The translations under genes were made by a program, and so were the position numbers. Below the pieces are notes generated by a model. The model searched no databases, was not told the DNA's origin, and worked only from the letters and a program-made list of their open reading frames with translations. This document shows positions 32,784-39,848 of a stretch of DNA of 39,848 nt, one piece after another; the first letter of the stretch is position 1, and every line of letters begins with the position of its first letter. Origin of the DNA: Nemertoderma westbladi (lineage: Eukaryota > Xenacoelomorpha > Nemertodermatida > Nemertodermatidae); assembly GCA_032718475.1 (NCBI GenBank), contig JAUCBJ010006977.1, forward strand, positions 1 through 39,848, in the 5' to 3' direction.

Positions 32784-32854
32784 GGGGTTGAACCAGCGCT
32801 ATACGCACGTTTCGGCCTAACAGGCCTCATCAGTAGCGCTAACCAGCTCAGCCA
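32784..32854 (-). promoter_or_regulatory. Pol III type 2 promoter-like A and B boxes (left arm)
   Basis: On the minus strand the A box is TGGCTGAGCTGG (32854-32843), a full match to TRGCNNAGYNGG, and the B box is GGTTCAACCCC (32794-32784). The 60-bp spacing of their starts is in the normal range. The head is tRNA-like, but the middle is a hammerhead rather than an anticodon arm. Confidence 0.7.
32795..32840 (-). ncRNA. Hammerhead ribozyme (type I topology), left arm
   Basis: All core elements are present in order on the minus strand: stem I 5' strand AGCGCTA, core CTGATGA, stem II GGCC-TGTTA-GGCC, core GAAA, a very short stem III (ACG/CGT with a 2-base loop, or two pairs with a 4-base loop), cleavage triplet GTA, and stem I 3' strand TAGCGCT. 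Stem I is a perfect 7 bp. The motif is in the sense orientation of the putative polB leader intron. Minimal hammerheads with short stem III are known from animal retroelements. Activity is predicted, not shown. Confidence 0.88.
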
Positions 32855-33189
32855 CTAGCCCCTGACACTCGCAGTCCCACCTAATCCACTTCTATTGAAC
32901 GGGCAGTCTTAAGTTGCAAATATTCTATCTCTAACAGCGGACCTAATGGCCTCAAGTATGCTAGAGTGAAACAGGAGGGAAGTACAAATAAATAAATATT
33001 CAGCTCGGTATTGCCGGTATTCAGCTCGGTATATACCGAGCTGAATATTTATTTATTTGTACTTCCCTCCTGTTTCACTCTAGCATACTTGAGGCCGTTA
33101 GGTCCGCTGTTAGAGATAGAATATTTGCAACTTAAGACTGCCCGTTCAATAGAAGTGGATTAGGTGGGACTGCGAGTGTCAGGGGCTAG

Positions 33190-33260
33190 TGGCTAAGCTG
33201 GTTAGCGCTACTGATGAGGCCTGTTAGGCCGAAACGTGCGTATAGCGCTGGTTCAACCCC
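33190..33260 (+). promoter_or_regulatory. Pol III type 2 promoter-like A and B boxes (right arm)
   Basis: A box TGGCTAAGCTGG at 33190-33201 and B box GGTTCAACCCC at 33250-33260, with the hammerhead between. Inverted counterpart of the left-arm boxes, with one change in the A box. Confidence 0.7.
33204..33249 (+). ncRNA. Hammerhead ribozyme (type I topology), right arm
   Basis: The same 46 bases as the left-arm ribozyme, on the plus strand: stem I 33204-33210 with 33243-33249, CTGATGA 33211-33217, stem II 33218-33230, GAAA 33231-33234, short stem III 33234-33241, and predicted cleavage after A33242. It is antisense to the polB transcript. The two copies are identical, so the inverted duplication is recent or maintained. 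Confidence 0.88.
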
Positions 33261-33306
33261 CGGTGACGCGCTCCCATTTTTTTCCACTTCTGAACAAACC
33301 CATAAT

Positions 33307-33552
33307 ATTACACCTTTAATTACAGTTGCAACAGCTCATCTCCAATTTATTTAATTATTATTATTAATATTATTCGTATAAAACTCACTTGAATTATAAT
33401 AATTTTCTAGTAATTATCGTTCTGAGGTATATCTTGCTTTCCTTCTTCGTCTACACAACGCAAAATGATGAATTGACAATGATCAACAATTAATGGTTTT
33501 TGATAATAATAATAATAATAATATAAGGCTAAACAAAAACAATGAAAACTTT
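33307..33552. other. AT-rich part of the putative leader intron
   Basis: Contains ATT/AAT microsatellite runs near 33350 and 33508-33522. No gene. Confidence 0.5.
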
Positions 33553-33580
33553 TTTACCTGTAAGTCGATAACAGTTAATA

Positions 33581-33612
33581 CAATGATTATATTTTTGTAT
33601 GCGTCTTAAATA
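33581..33612 (-). promoter_or_regulatory. polB promoter: TATA-like and initiator
   Basis: On the minus strand TATTTAAG (33612-33605) is followed 28 nt later by TCATTG (33586-33581). The whole 62-bp block at 33553-33614 is identical to 34456-34517, the promoter of the CHHC zinc-finger gene. A splice donor follows at 33557. Confidence 0.65.
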
Positions 33613-33614
33613 CA

Positions 33615-33998
33615 AAATGAAATTTTAATGGAATTTTTGTGGAATTTTGATGGAACTTTCTGGAGAGCCAATCGCGTTGTACTTTTGGGCGGAGAAAATT
33701 TGAATCAGGCGAAATCTTAAACCCTGTGAAAAGGATTAAAACATTTTGTGGATGAATGCGATCATTTTCAACCAGAGCGTATAATTTGCTTAATAGTAGT
33801 CAATGGAGTAATGCTTAGGATAATAATGAATGATGTGTCACCACGGCACCAATAGTAATTATGTATTTTTCATTGACCAGGATAGGTCTAGACAGATAAA
33901 CTCGTTTAATAATGCACAGCAATGAGGTGTATTTTCTCTAGACATAACTTTTTCTTGAACTTTTCGCCACCATATACAATAGGAACAATAATACAATA
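33615..33998. repeat. Upstream block, first copy of a ~370-bp direct repeat
   Basis: Begins AAATGAAATTTTAATGGAAT and is repeated almost exactly at 35822-36175. It lies directly upstream of the polB promoter and may carry shared regulatory sequence; an inverted ATTTTAATGGAA remnant occurs at about 36462-36484 beside the third promoter copy. Nothing coding. Confidence 0.88.
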
Positions 33999-34101
33999 TA
34001 CATGGCTGCACCAATTATTAATCGCCAAGTACATACAATTTATACACCAATAATAATTACATAACAATTTATACTAGGGTGCGGAGAATCGCATCATCAC
34101 A

Positions 34102-34389
34102 TCAATCCCACACCTCTTCTCCCCACACCGCCAGACATTCAATTTCTTCTCCTTTCTTCTCCACTTTTTTCTCTTCTTTTAATTTCTCAAAAATGGAGCT
34201 CCTATTTCTGTATTCACAAAATTGTAGATGATGTTCCCTTTCGGCTTCTCTAAAGCTATGCGCAACTTCAAAGGGACACTGTACCATTTTTTGGCCAGGA
34301 AAGTTCTTGCGGCATTTTCTTAGATGTTTGACGTATTTCTCCGAATGAATCCGGTGCGTGGCATCATAGGGGCAAATAAAGTACTCCAT
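34102..34389 (-). CDS. GTSF1/Asterix-like CHHC zinc-finger protein, 95 aa
   Basis: Two tandem CHHC fingers with exact canonical spacing C-x5-H-x9-H-x3-C: CPYDATH...H...C at residues ~6-26 and CPFEVAH...H...C at ~38-58, joined by RKNFPGQKMVQ. The order, spacing and linker (CRKN) match gametocyte-specific factor 1 (Asterix), a cofactor of nuclear Piwi in piRNA silencing; single CHHC fingers also occur in U11-48K and TRM13, where they bind RNA. The C-terminal 35 residues are charged (KLKEEKKVEKKGEE) and helical. The ATG is in good context (ACTATGG), and a TATA/initiator promoter identical to that of polB lies ~100 bp upstream. The gene is intact, inside the provirus, and is probably captured from a host. 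Its viral role is inferred: it could block, mimic or redirect piRNA silencing. Confidence 0.88.
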   Translation of the reverse strand: MEYFICPYDATHRIHSEKYVKHLRKCRKNFPGQKMVQCPFEVAHSFREAEREHHLQFCEYRNRSSIFEKLKEEKKVEKKGEEIECLAVWGEEVWD

Positions 34390-34483
34390 AGTAACAAAAA
34401 GACAAATTTAGTAAGATTTACTTTAAAAAAAAACTTTGAAAAACTTCACTTAATGTTTACCTGTAAGTCGATAACAGTTAATA

Positions 34484-34515
34484 CAATGATTATATTTTTG
34501 TATGCGTCTTAAATA
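34484..34515 (-). promoter_or_regulatory. Promoter of the CHHC zinc-finger gene
   Basis: TATTTAAG (34515-34508, minus strand) and TCATTG (34489-34484). It sits in a 62-bp block (34456-34517) identical to that at the polB gene. A CAG-GTAAAC donor-like site follows, but no acceptor was found before the ATG, so this leader may stay unspliced. Confidence 0.65.
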
Positions 34516-34639
34516 CACGAAGTGGGGCCTTCGCGCAGCACGTGACTTAAATTTAATTTAAGTACTAATTCGAAAGTATTACTGTATTAGCAAATTTTAA
34601 GCAGATTTCGCCTAATCACTTTTTACCTCTTTCATTTCT

Positions 34640-35660
34640 ATTCAGACATTTCTGACTCTAGCGGTATAGTGAGAACTGAAGATGGATTAGGGTCTCCAGC
34701 CCCACAAAGACACAGCCTATGGATGAATAGTACATACGTACATCGGCCAAGTTTCATCTTGAATAACGGATAACGAAATGAGAGACGGATCTCACTTTCA
34801 GAAATTTCGTCGTATAGCGGCAGACCGATTAAATCTCCCCCCCGCCCCACAAAGACGCAGCATGTGGTCCAGAATATATGGCAAGATTCAGCTTAAACTG
34901 ATAAAAATCAATGAGACGGGAGAATCTATTCACTTTCAGGCATAAAGTAGTCCTATAGCGGGTGACTGTTGAACTGATTTTCAACAAAACAAATTTTCAA
35001 CTTGGCAGCTTTAAATTCGACAAAGTTATAAGCATGTCAATATCATAACGACGACAACGATTTCACTTTCAGACATTTGGCCCTCTAGCGGCAGACTGGA
35101 GAACTGCAGATGGATTCGCCTCCTTTGAAAGTCACAGCTAATGGTCTAATACATATCTGCCAAGTTTCAGCTTAAACGGATTAAAAGCAAAGAAATGGGA
35201 GGGCATTTAATGTTTAGACATGTGGCCCTCTAGCGGGAGACCATTGCACTGATGGTGTCTGAAAGTCTCTCAAAAATCTCAACTTTAGCTCATATTGATA
35301 CCTACAAATTTTCAACTTGGCAGCTTTAAATCCGACAAAGTTATTAGCATGTCAAAATCGTAACGATGACAACGATTTCACTTTCAGACCTTTGGCCCTC
35401 TAGCGGCAGACTGGAGAACTGCAGATGGATTCGCCTCCTTTGAAAGTCACAGCTAATGGTCTAATACATATCTGCCAAGTTTCAGCTTAAACGGATTAAA
35501 AGCAAAGAAATGGGAGGGCATTTAATGTTTAGACATGTGGCCCTCTAGCGGGAGACCATTGCACTGATGGTGTCTGAAAGTCTCTCAAAAATCTCAACTT
35601 TTGCTCATATTGATACCTACAAATTTTCAACTTGGCAGCTTTAAATCCGACAAAGTTATT
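34640..35660. repeat. 315-bp tandem repeat with dispersed CTCTAGCGG units
   Basis: CTTGGCAGCTTTAAAT recurs at 35001, 35316 and 35631, a 315-bp period. Within and before it a shorter motif (TTTCAGACATTTGGCCCTCT then AGCGGCAGACTGGAGAACTG) recurs in degenerate form from 34645. No coding frame is supported. Confidence 0.9.
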
Positions 35661-35679
35661 AGCATGTCAAAATCGTAAC

Positions 35680-35755
35680 GACGATGACGACGACGACAAC
35701 GACGACGACGACGACGACGATGACGACAACGACGACGACGACGACAACTATTTGC
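35680..35755. repeat. GAC trinucleotide microsatellite
   Basis: About 75 bases of GACGACGAC with a few AAC and GAT interruptions. Confidence 0.95.
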
Positions 35756-35821
35756 ATAAATTGACCCACCCCCTAACAGTGTCAATTCGCTAAGGCTCCG
35801 CCAACTTCGTGGCTCGCCCCA

Positions 35822-36175
35822 CAAAATGAAATTTTAATGGAATTTTTGTGGAATTTTGATGGAACTTTCTGGAGAGCCAATCGCGTTGTACTTTTGGGCG
35901 GGAAAATTTGAATCAGGCAAAATCTTAAACCCTGTGAAAAGGATTAAAACATTTTGTGGATGAATGCGATCATTTTCAACCAGAGCGTATAATTTGCTTA
36001 ATAGTAGTCAATGGAGTAATGCTTAGGATAATAATGAATGATGTGTCACCACGGCACATGTATTTTTCATTGACCAGGATAGGTCTAGACAGATAAACTC
36101 GTATAATTATTTAATAATGCACAGCAATGAGGTGTATTTTCTCTAGACATAACTTTTTCTTGAACTTTTCGCCAC
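35822..36175. repeat. Second copy of the ~370-bp upstream block
   Basis: Near-identical to 33615-33998 in the same orientation, here without an adjacent TATA block; a short CACCAATAGTAATT segment is missing. A partial third repeat (CATGTATTTTCCATTAACC...) follows at 36186-36245. Confidence 0.88.
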
Positions 36176-36486
36176 CATGTACAATCATGTATTTTCCATT
36201 AACCGAGATAAGTCTAGACATATAAAATCTTATAATTATTTAATAAGAAATTGGATGCATCTGTCGTTTCTTTTCTTTGCTACATAACCTTTAATTTTAT
36301 TGATGGTCTTTAAACAACCAATGAATGAACGCTGAACTATACATGATCAGACTTGTTCCCCTAGTGACTTGTCATTCTGACGTAGGTTTAATTTTTCACT
36401 TGATTCAAACTTATCCCATCTAAAAAGTACAACCTGATTGGCTCTCGAGATCATAGCATCAAAAATTCCATTAAAATTTCATTTTG

Positions 36487-36518
36487 TATTTAAGACGCAT
36501 ACAAAAATGTAATCATTG
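36487..36518 (+). promoter_or_regulatory. Third copy of the shared promoter, plus strand
   Basis: TATTTAAG at 36487-36494 and TCATTG at 36513-36518 within a block (36485-36546) that aligns over 62 bp to the polB and CHHC-gene promoters, with several changes in its 3' third. It precedes the truncated CHHC gene by about 85 bp. Confidence 0.62.
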
Positions 36519-36600
36519 TATTAACTGTTTTTACTGCCTTAGTAAAAAAGTAAAAAAGTCTTATTCTACAACACATTATTCTTAAATATAGAAACTAACA

Positions 36601-36690
36601 ATGGAGACGACATATCAAATATGTCCTTACAACCCTTCCCACAGAGTGGCCGATGCTCGAATGCTTAGGCATCTTATAAAATGTAGAAAT
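36601..36690 (+). pseudogene. Truncated second CHHC zinc-finger gene
   Basis: From the ATG at 36601 (ACAATGG) the frame reads one complete CHHC finger, CPYNPSHRVADARMLRHLIKC, with perfect C-x5-H-x9-H-x3-C spacing, then runs into a 14-nt G tract (36693-36706) at the inner edge of the right inverted repeat. The second finger and tail are absent. It is on the opposite strand to the intact gene and differs clearly in sequence, so it is an older paralogue and not a fresh copy. It may have been cut when the terminal repeat expanded inward. Confidence 0.8.
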
Positions 36691-36744
36691 CCGGGGGGGG
36701 GGGGGGTGGAGTTTGTCAAAATGTGGAATGGGAGCAATGGGGTA

Positions 36745-37336
36745 ATGGGAGCTATAGGGAGACATTTGTAATGGGAGCAATGGGGAGACTCGTGTAATGG
36801 GAGCAATAGAGGCAATGCGAACTATAGGGAGACATTTGTAATGGGAGCAATGGGGACACTCTAGGTAATGCGATCTATAGGGAGACATTTGTAATGGGAG
36901 CAATGGGGATACTCGGCTAATGGGAGCTATGGGGAGACTCGGCTAATGGGAGCAATGGGGAGACTCGGCTAATGGGAGCAATGGCCAAGGGAGCTATAGG
37001 AGCCATAAGGAGCCATAGGGAGCTAATGGGAGCTATGGGCAATGGGAGCTATGGGAGCCAATGGGAGCTATAGGAGCCATAAGGAGCCATAGGGAGCTAA
37101 TGAGAGCTATGGGCAATGGAGCTAATGGGAGCTATGGGCAATGGGAGCTATGGGAGCCAATGGGAGCTATGGGAGCCAATGGGAGCTATAGGAGCCATAA
37201 GGAGCCATAGGGAGCTAATGGGAGCTATGGGCAATGGGAGCTATGGGAGCCAATGGGAGCTATAGGAGCCATAAGGAGCCATAGGGAGCGAGTGGGGGGG
37301 GGGGGCTGGTCCAAAGCGGGGCAATCCCTCACTACT
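36745..37336 (-). repeat. Right terminal inverted repeat
   Basis: Inverted match of 22513-23275: AATGGGAGCAATGGGGAGACT units, then ATAGGAGCCATAAGGAGCC units, a 12-nt G run (37294-37305) and the terminus CTGGTCCAAAGCGGGGCAAT then CCCTCACTACT. It is shorter than the left repeat because of minisatellite copy-number differences. Similar units start from about 36708. Confidence 0.92.
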
Positions 37337-37342
37337 GCTGTA
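37337..37342. repeat. Target site duplication, right copy (GCTGTA)
   Basis: Identical to 22507-22512, immediately outside the right inverted repeat. Confidence 0.88.
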
Positions 37343-38525
37343 TACCCTAGGGCTAAATAAGGCTAAAGTCCATGGTTAGATGGTTCCAATAATGACAATT
37401 AGCAATGGTAAGTAATATAAAAACTAATTATTGGTAATTCTAAAAATATAAATCAATATATATAAAGTAAAAGTAATACAATTAATTAATTTAAAATAAA
37501 GTACAATTAATTAATTTAAAATAAAGTACAAATAAATAAAGTAAAAATAAATACAAATAATTAATTAAAATTAAATACAAATACAGTACAGGCCACCAGA
37601 AAACGCAGATTTGTACAATTGTGAACACATTTTATCAAATGGGTACCAGTGTAATGTATTGTTGTTGAACGGGACAATTGAACATAATTGAACATAATTG
37701 AATTGGAAACAATCAAAATTTTTTCGCCAAAGGATACAATTGAATACTTTTGAAACGCTTAGTAATCGGGAAACTCTCTGTAGTTTGCCGCGAACTGTCA
37801 CTCACTGCAGCTGGAAATGCGATAAGGATTTTGTTTACCTTTATAGTGTGCGGTTAATAGTGTCTAGTAGGCAGGCCTATAGTTAGTGAGGTTAAGACAT
37901 CTTCTGGTGTTTCTCTGTGCCCTCTCGGTGTCAGACTAATGGCGCGACATCTCCCTGCACTAAATTAATTATTCAATGGTCTAGGCTCCTCCATCCACAT
38001 ACCCATCCACTCCCATACACTCCATGAACCTCCATGTGGTCTTGTATGTAGTTCTCTCTCTACCAATACAGCCCATGTCGGCAATGTTACGCCCTGGGGG
38101 CTCTCTCATCTACCTGATATCAGACATACAGGCGCACCGCACACAAAGCCTTTGTGGGTCCCAGCAAGTTATCCCCCTGCTGTGTGATCTAGAAGATAAC
38201 TCGCCATAACCTGACAATCTGATGACTTCAACAAATGTGTTCACATGTGATCACATTGGATGAAATCTGCTTTTTCTGGTGGCCTGTACTGTAAATAAGT
38301 ATTAATAAATAAAAGAGCCGCGGTGTCACTTATGACACCCTTTGGTCCTCTAGGTGACAGTTAGATCTCACTGATGACCATTGCGTGTCAGAGCGCTAAT
38401 CAGTTTGATTAATTAGGATAATCAATTAAACCATAATTATGAGTCATAAGACATCTAATTAGGGTTTAATTGTACTAATTAATTGATGACACCTGTCAAT
38501 TATGGTCTAATTAGCCGAATTTAGG
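37343..38525. repeat. Partial second copy of the ~840-bp flanking unit
   Basis: Matches 21673-22140 (TATACC..TAG start, AATATAAAAACTAATTA tract, AGAGCCGCGGTGTCACTTA block, AATTAATTGATGACA block). It is interrupted by a 708-bp MITE-like insertion. Homology is lost after AATTAGCC near 38520. No gene. Confidence 0.82.
37584..38291. mobile_element. Non-autonomous TA-flanked DNA transposon (MITE-like), 708 bp
   Basis: Terminal inverted repeats begin CAGTACAGGCCACCAGAAAA and extend 29 bp with one mismatch. TA duplications lie at 37582-37583 and 38292-38293. The empty site is visible in the other copy of the unit (about 21895-21905), confirming the insertion. No transposase frame. Confidence 0.9.
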
Positions 38526-38659
38526 TTAGCAGTTTGGGTAAATTTCTTATTTATTTATTTAAATTTCTTAAATACCGATTTTGGGATAGAAGTGCTCAAT
38601 TTTAATCTGTATCTGATAAACTGAGCCTCGTGCTGCGCTAAGGCCCCACGAACGTGTAC

Positions 38660-39226
38660 TGTATAGTATAAGGGGTACACTCTCCAGTTTGCTGCATTCA
38701 GTTTTGGGGCTGATTTAGACAATCTAATTACAGACGAGCTAGTACAGGATGTGCAGGACAAATATAAATTTATGGACCACTTACAATACTTACAAACCCA
38801 TAACTGTATTACCGTGGGAGGGTGGTGTATAAAACACACCAATAAAAATGGCATACCAATTTGCCGATACACGAAATATCCCGACTCAGGAATATCAAAA
38901 TGTTTACCAAAAGAAAACCAAAACCTGTATTCCGTCCGATACCTTCCTGGAGTGGCTTTTAGATTTAGGATTTGGCCTTTCAAGGATAGCCTTCTATAAT
39001 AATATTGTTATGAACGAGAAATTCGTGCGGGGTCATACCAGTACGCTGCTGCTATGGCACACGAATTCTTTGTTCCAACAATACCTCGTATATTTGTACT
39101 AAAATGCGTGCCTGTACTAATGCTCAGGTATGCGCTATGCGATTCATGAAGGCATACTTACTCAAATATGGCGCGGGCAAGGAGGAACATCGGAAACATA
39201 TACTCGAAGAAACCAAAGTAGCGGGG
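38660..39226 (+). pseudogene. Possible decayed coding region
   Basis: Three overlapping plus-strand frames each look protein-like in turn. 38662-38999 contains DKYKFMDHLQYLQTHNC and ITVGGWCIKHTNKNGIPICR. 38848-39102 contains IPSDTFLEWLLDLGFGLSRI. From the ATG near 39104 a frame contains FMKAYLLKYGAGKEEHRKHI. This is what a gene with several frameshifts would look like. No domain is recognised and no promoter found; a GTGGGGCCTT..GCGCAGCACG motif shared with 34522-34542 lies upstream (38629-38649, inverted). Confidence 0.3.
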
Positions 39227-39765
39227 GGAGTTTAGGGGGGAGGAACATTCTTAGGTCAACGAAAAAATTACAGGGGCGAGGATCGCAGAGGAAAAACGGG
39301 CAAAGAAGGGGTGCACAAGTCGGATCATCAGTGCAAATGAATTAATTTTTCATTCTTTAAAATTTTATTATTTTACCACCAGTGTAAAATTTCTCCACCT
39401 CCAAACTACATCCAAACTTGTATAGTATCCGATGATTCTAATTAGCCCACCCTTCCCCTACATATCAATCAGGAATGATCCGAATCTTAGAAATGGTGTA
39501 TTTATTGATAGCTAGAAGTATAATAGAAAATACAATATGTACTGTAGTACTTAATATAGAGATTAATACCTTTAAATGTAGCATCTATTAACTCATGTGC
39601 CTAGGACAGCACAAAGGACGGGTGGAAAGTACACATGTTACAAAGTCAGGGTATCTAGGGAAGCGGTATCTAGGGAAGCACGAACTTAAAGTACTGAGCG
39701 ATTACTAAGGATAAGTCAATGTGAGGTGTAAAAACGGTGTTGGTAAATAATAATTGTAATAATGG
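39227..39765. other. Gene-free stretch
   Basis: No supported gene. A 16-bp duplication (GTATCTAGGGAAGC, twice) lies near 39650-39680. Confidence 0.45.
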
Positions 39766-39848
39766 ATTATACTCTATTTAATTACACGCTATTTAATTAT
39801 ACGCTATTTAATTACACGCTATTTAATTACACGCTATTTAATTATACG
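39766..39848. repeat. 15-bp tandem repeat running off the window
   Basis: ATTACACGCTATTTA and ATTATACGCTATTTA alternate with an exact 15-bp period, about 5.5 copies, continuing past the end of the window. Confidence 0.95.

Larger units (their letters stand above)
32739..33306. repeat. 568-bp near-perfect inverted repeat (about 270-bp arms)
   Basis: The left arm (32739 to about 33011) and right arm (about 33031 to 33306) are almost identical in inverted orientation, both starting outermost with ATTATGGGTTTGTTCAGAAG. The centre holds a 28-bp perfect palindrome at 33019-33046. Transcripts would fold into a very long hairpin. Each arm contains a hammerhead ribozyme and Pol III-like boxes. Confidence 0.95.
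32114..33557 (-). other. Putative polB leader intron carrying inserted repeats
   Basis: Minus-strand donor CTTACAG then GTAAAA (exon end 33558) and acceptor TTTTTTACAG ending at 32114, two bases before the polB ATG. If used, the intron is about 1.44 kb and contains the GGTAC repeat array and the hammerhead-bearing inverted repeat. The TATA and initiator lie just upstream at 33581-33612. Inference from motifs. Confidence 0.5.
22513..37336. mobile_element. Maverick/Polinton (adintovirus-like) endogenous provirus, 14.8 kb
   Basis: The ends are exact inverted copies (AGTAGTGAGGGATTGCCCCG at the left, its complement at the right), framed by the 6-bp direct repeat GCTGTA. Inside are the hallmark genes of this group: protein-primed DNA polymerase B, adenain-like protease, double-jelly-roll major capsid, penton-like and pX-like minor capsid genes. 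Added to these are an unknown left-end gene and GTSF1-like CHHC zinc-finger genes on the right. No retrovirus-like integrase and no FtsK/A32-type packaging ATPase was found. An internal deletion joins polB to the penton gene near 28180. The element is therefore endogenous and defective, but young enough that most frames remain open. Confidence 0.92.

Noticed and set aside
35627-35824. Arg-rich 65-aa frame
   Set aside because: Produced by the GAC trinucleotide microsatellite.
21984-38395. Further hammerhead ribozymes at other CTGATGA words (for example near 21984, 24324, 38229, 38391)
   Set aside because: None is followed by a stem II and GAAA core with matching stem I arms.

Overview
The window looks like accessory, repeat-rich DNA from an invertebrate animal nuclear genome. 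It is AT-rich, has spliced leaders with GT-AG signals, TATA/initiator promoters, satellites, a mariner-type element, a non-LTR reverse transcriptase fragment and MITE-like elements. No host gene can be named with confidence and the species cannot be told from the sequence.

Layout. 1-6.9 kb: one unknown reading frame (1231-1761, minus), a 101-bp satellite, a decayed mariner-like transposon (4095-5973) and a 68-bp satellite. 7.0-8.8 kb: a truncated plus-strand fragment of a virus-type family B DNA polymerase (polB). 9.1-14 kb: two small unknown genes with good core promoters (9414-9857 and 12529-12954), duplicated B-box-like repeats and a 5'-truncated LINE reverse transcriptase. 14.7-15.5 kb: an array of B-box-like repeats. 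15.6-20.9 kb, minus strand: an older, broken polB gene of the Maverick/Polinton/adintovirus type, followed by a broken gene that resembles TATA-binding protein.

22,513-37,336 is a second, much better preserved Maverick/Polinton (adintovirus-like) provirus of 14,824 bp. It is bounded by long terminal inverted repeats built of a GCTCCC-type minisatellite and by a 6-bp target duplication (GCTGTA). On the minus strand it carries polB (3'-truncated by an internal deletion), the rest of a penton-like minor capsid gene, a pX-like basic glycine-rich protein, a double-jelly-roll major capsid gene (one frameshift) and an adenain-type cysteine protease, packed with almost no spacing. Near its left end is an unknown plus-strand gene (23833-24720). 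No integrase or packaging ATPase was seen.

Three things deserve attention. (1) The provirus carries an intact small gene with two perfect CHHC zinc fingers of the GTSF1/Asterix (piRNA pathway) type, plus a second truncated copy; both have the same promoter as polB. (2) A 568-bp inverted repeat inside the putative polB leader intron holds two complete hammerhead ribozyme motifs, each lying between Pol III type A and B boxes. (3) The older element has a TATA-binding-protein-like gene downstream of its polB. Together these suggest a virus lineage that carried its own transcription and small-RNA-pathway factors, now seen as damaged endogenous copies.
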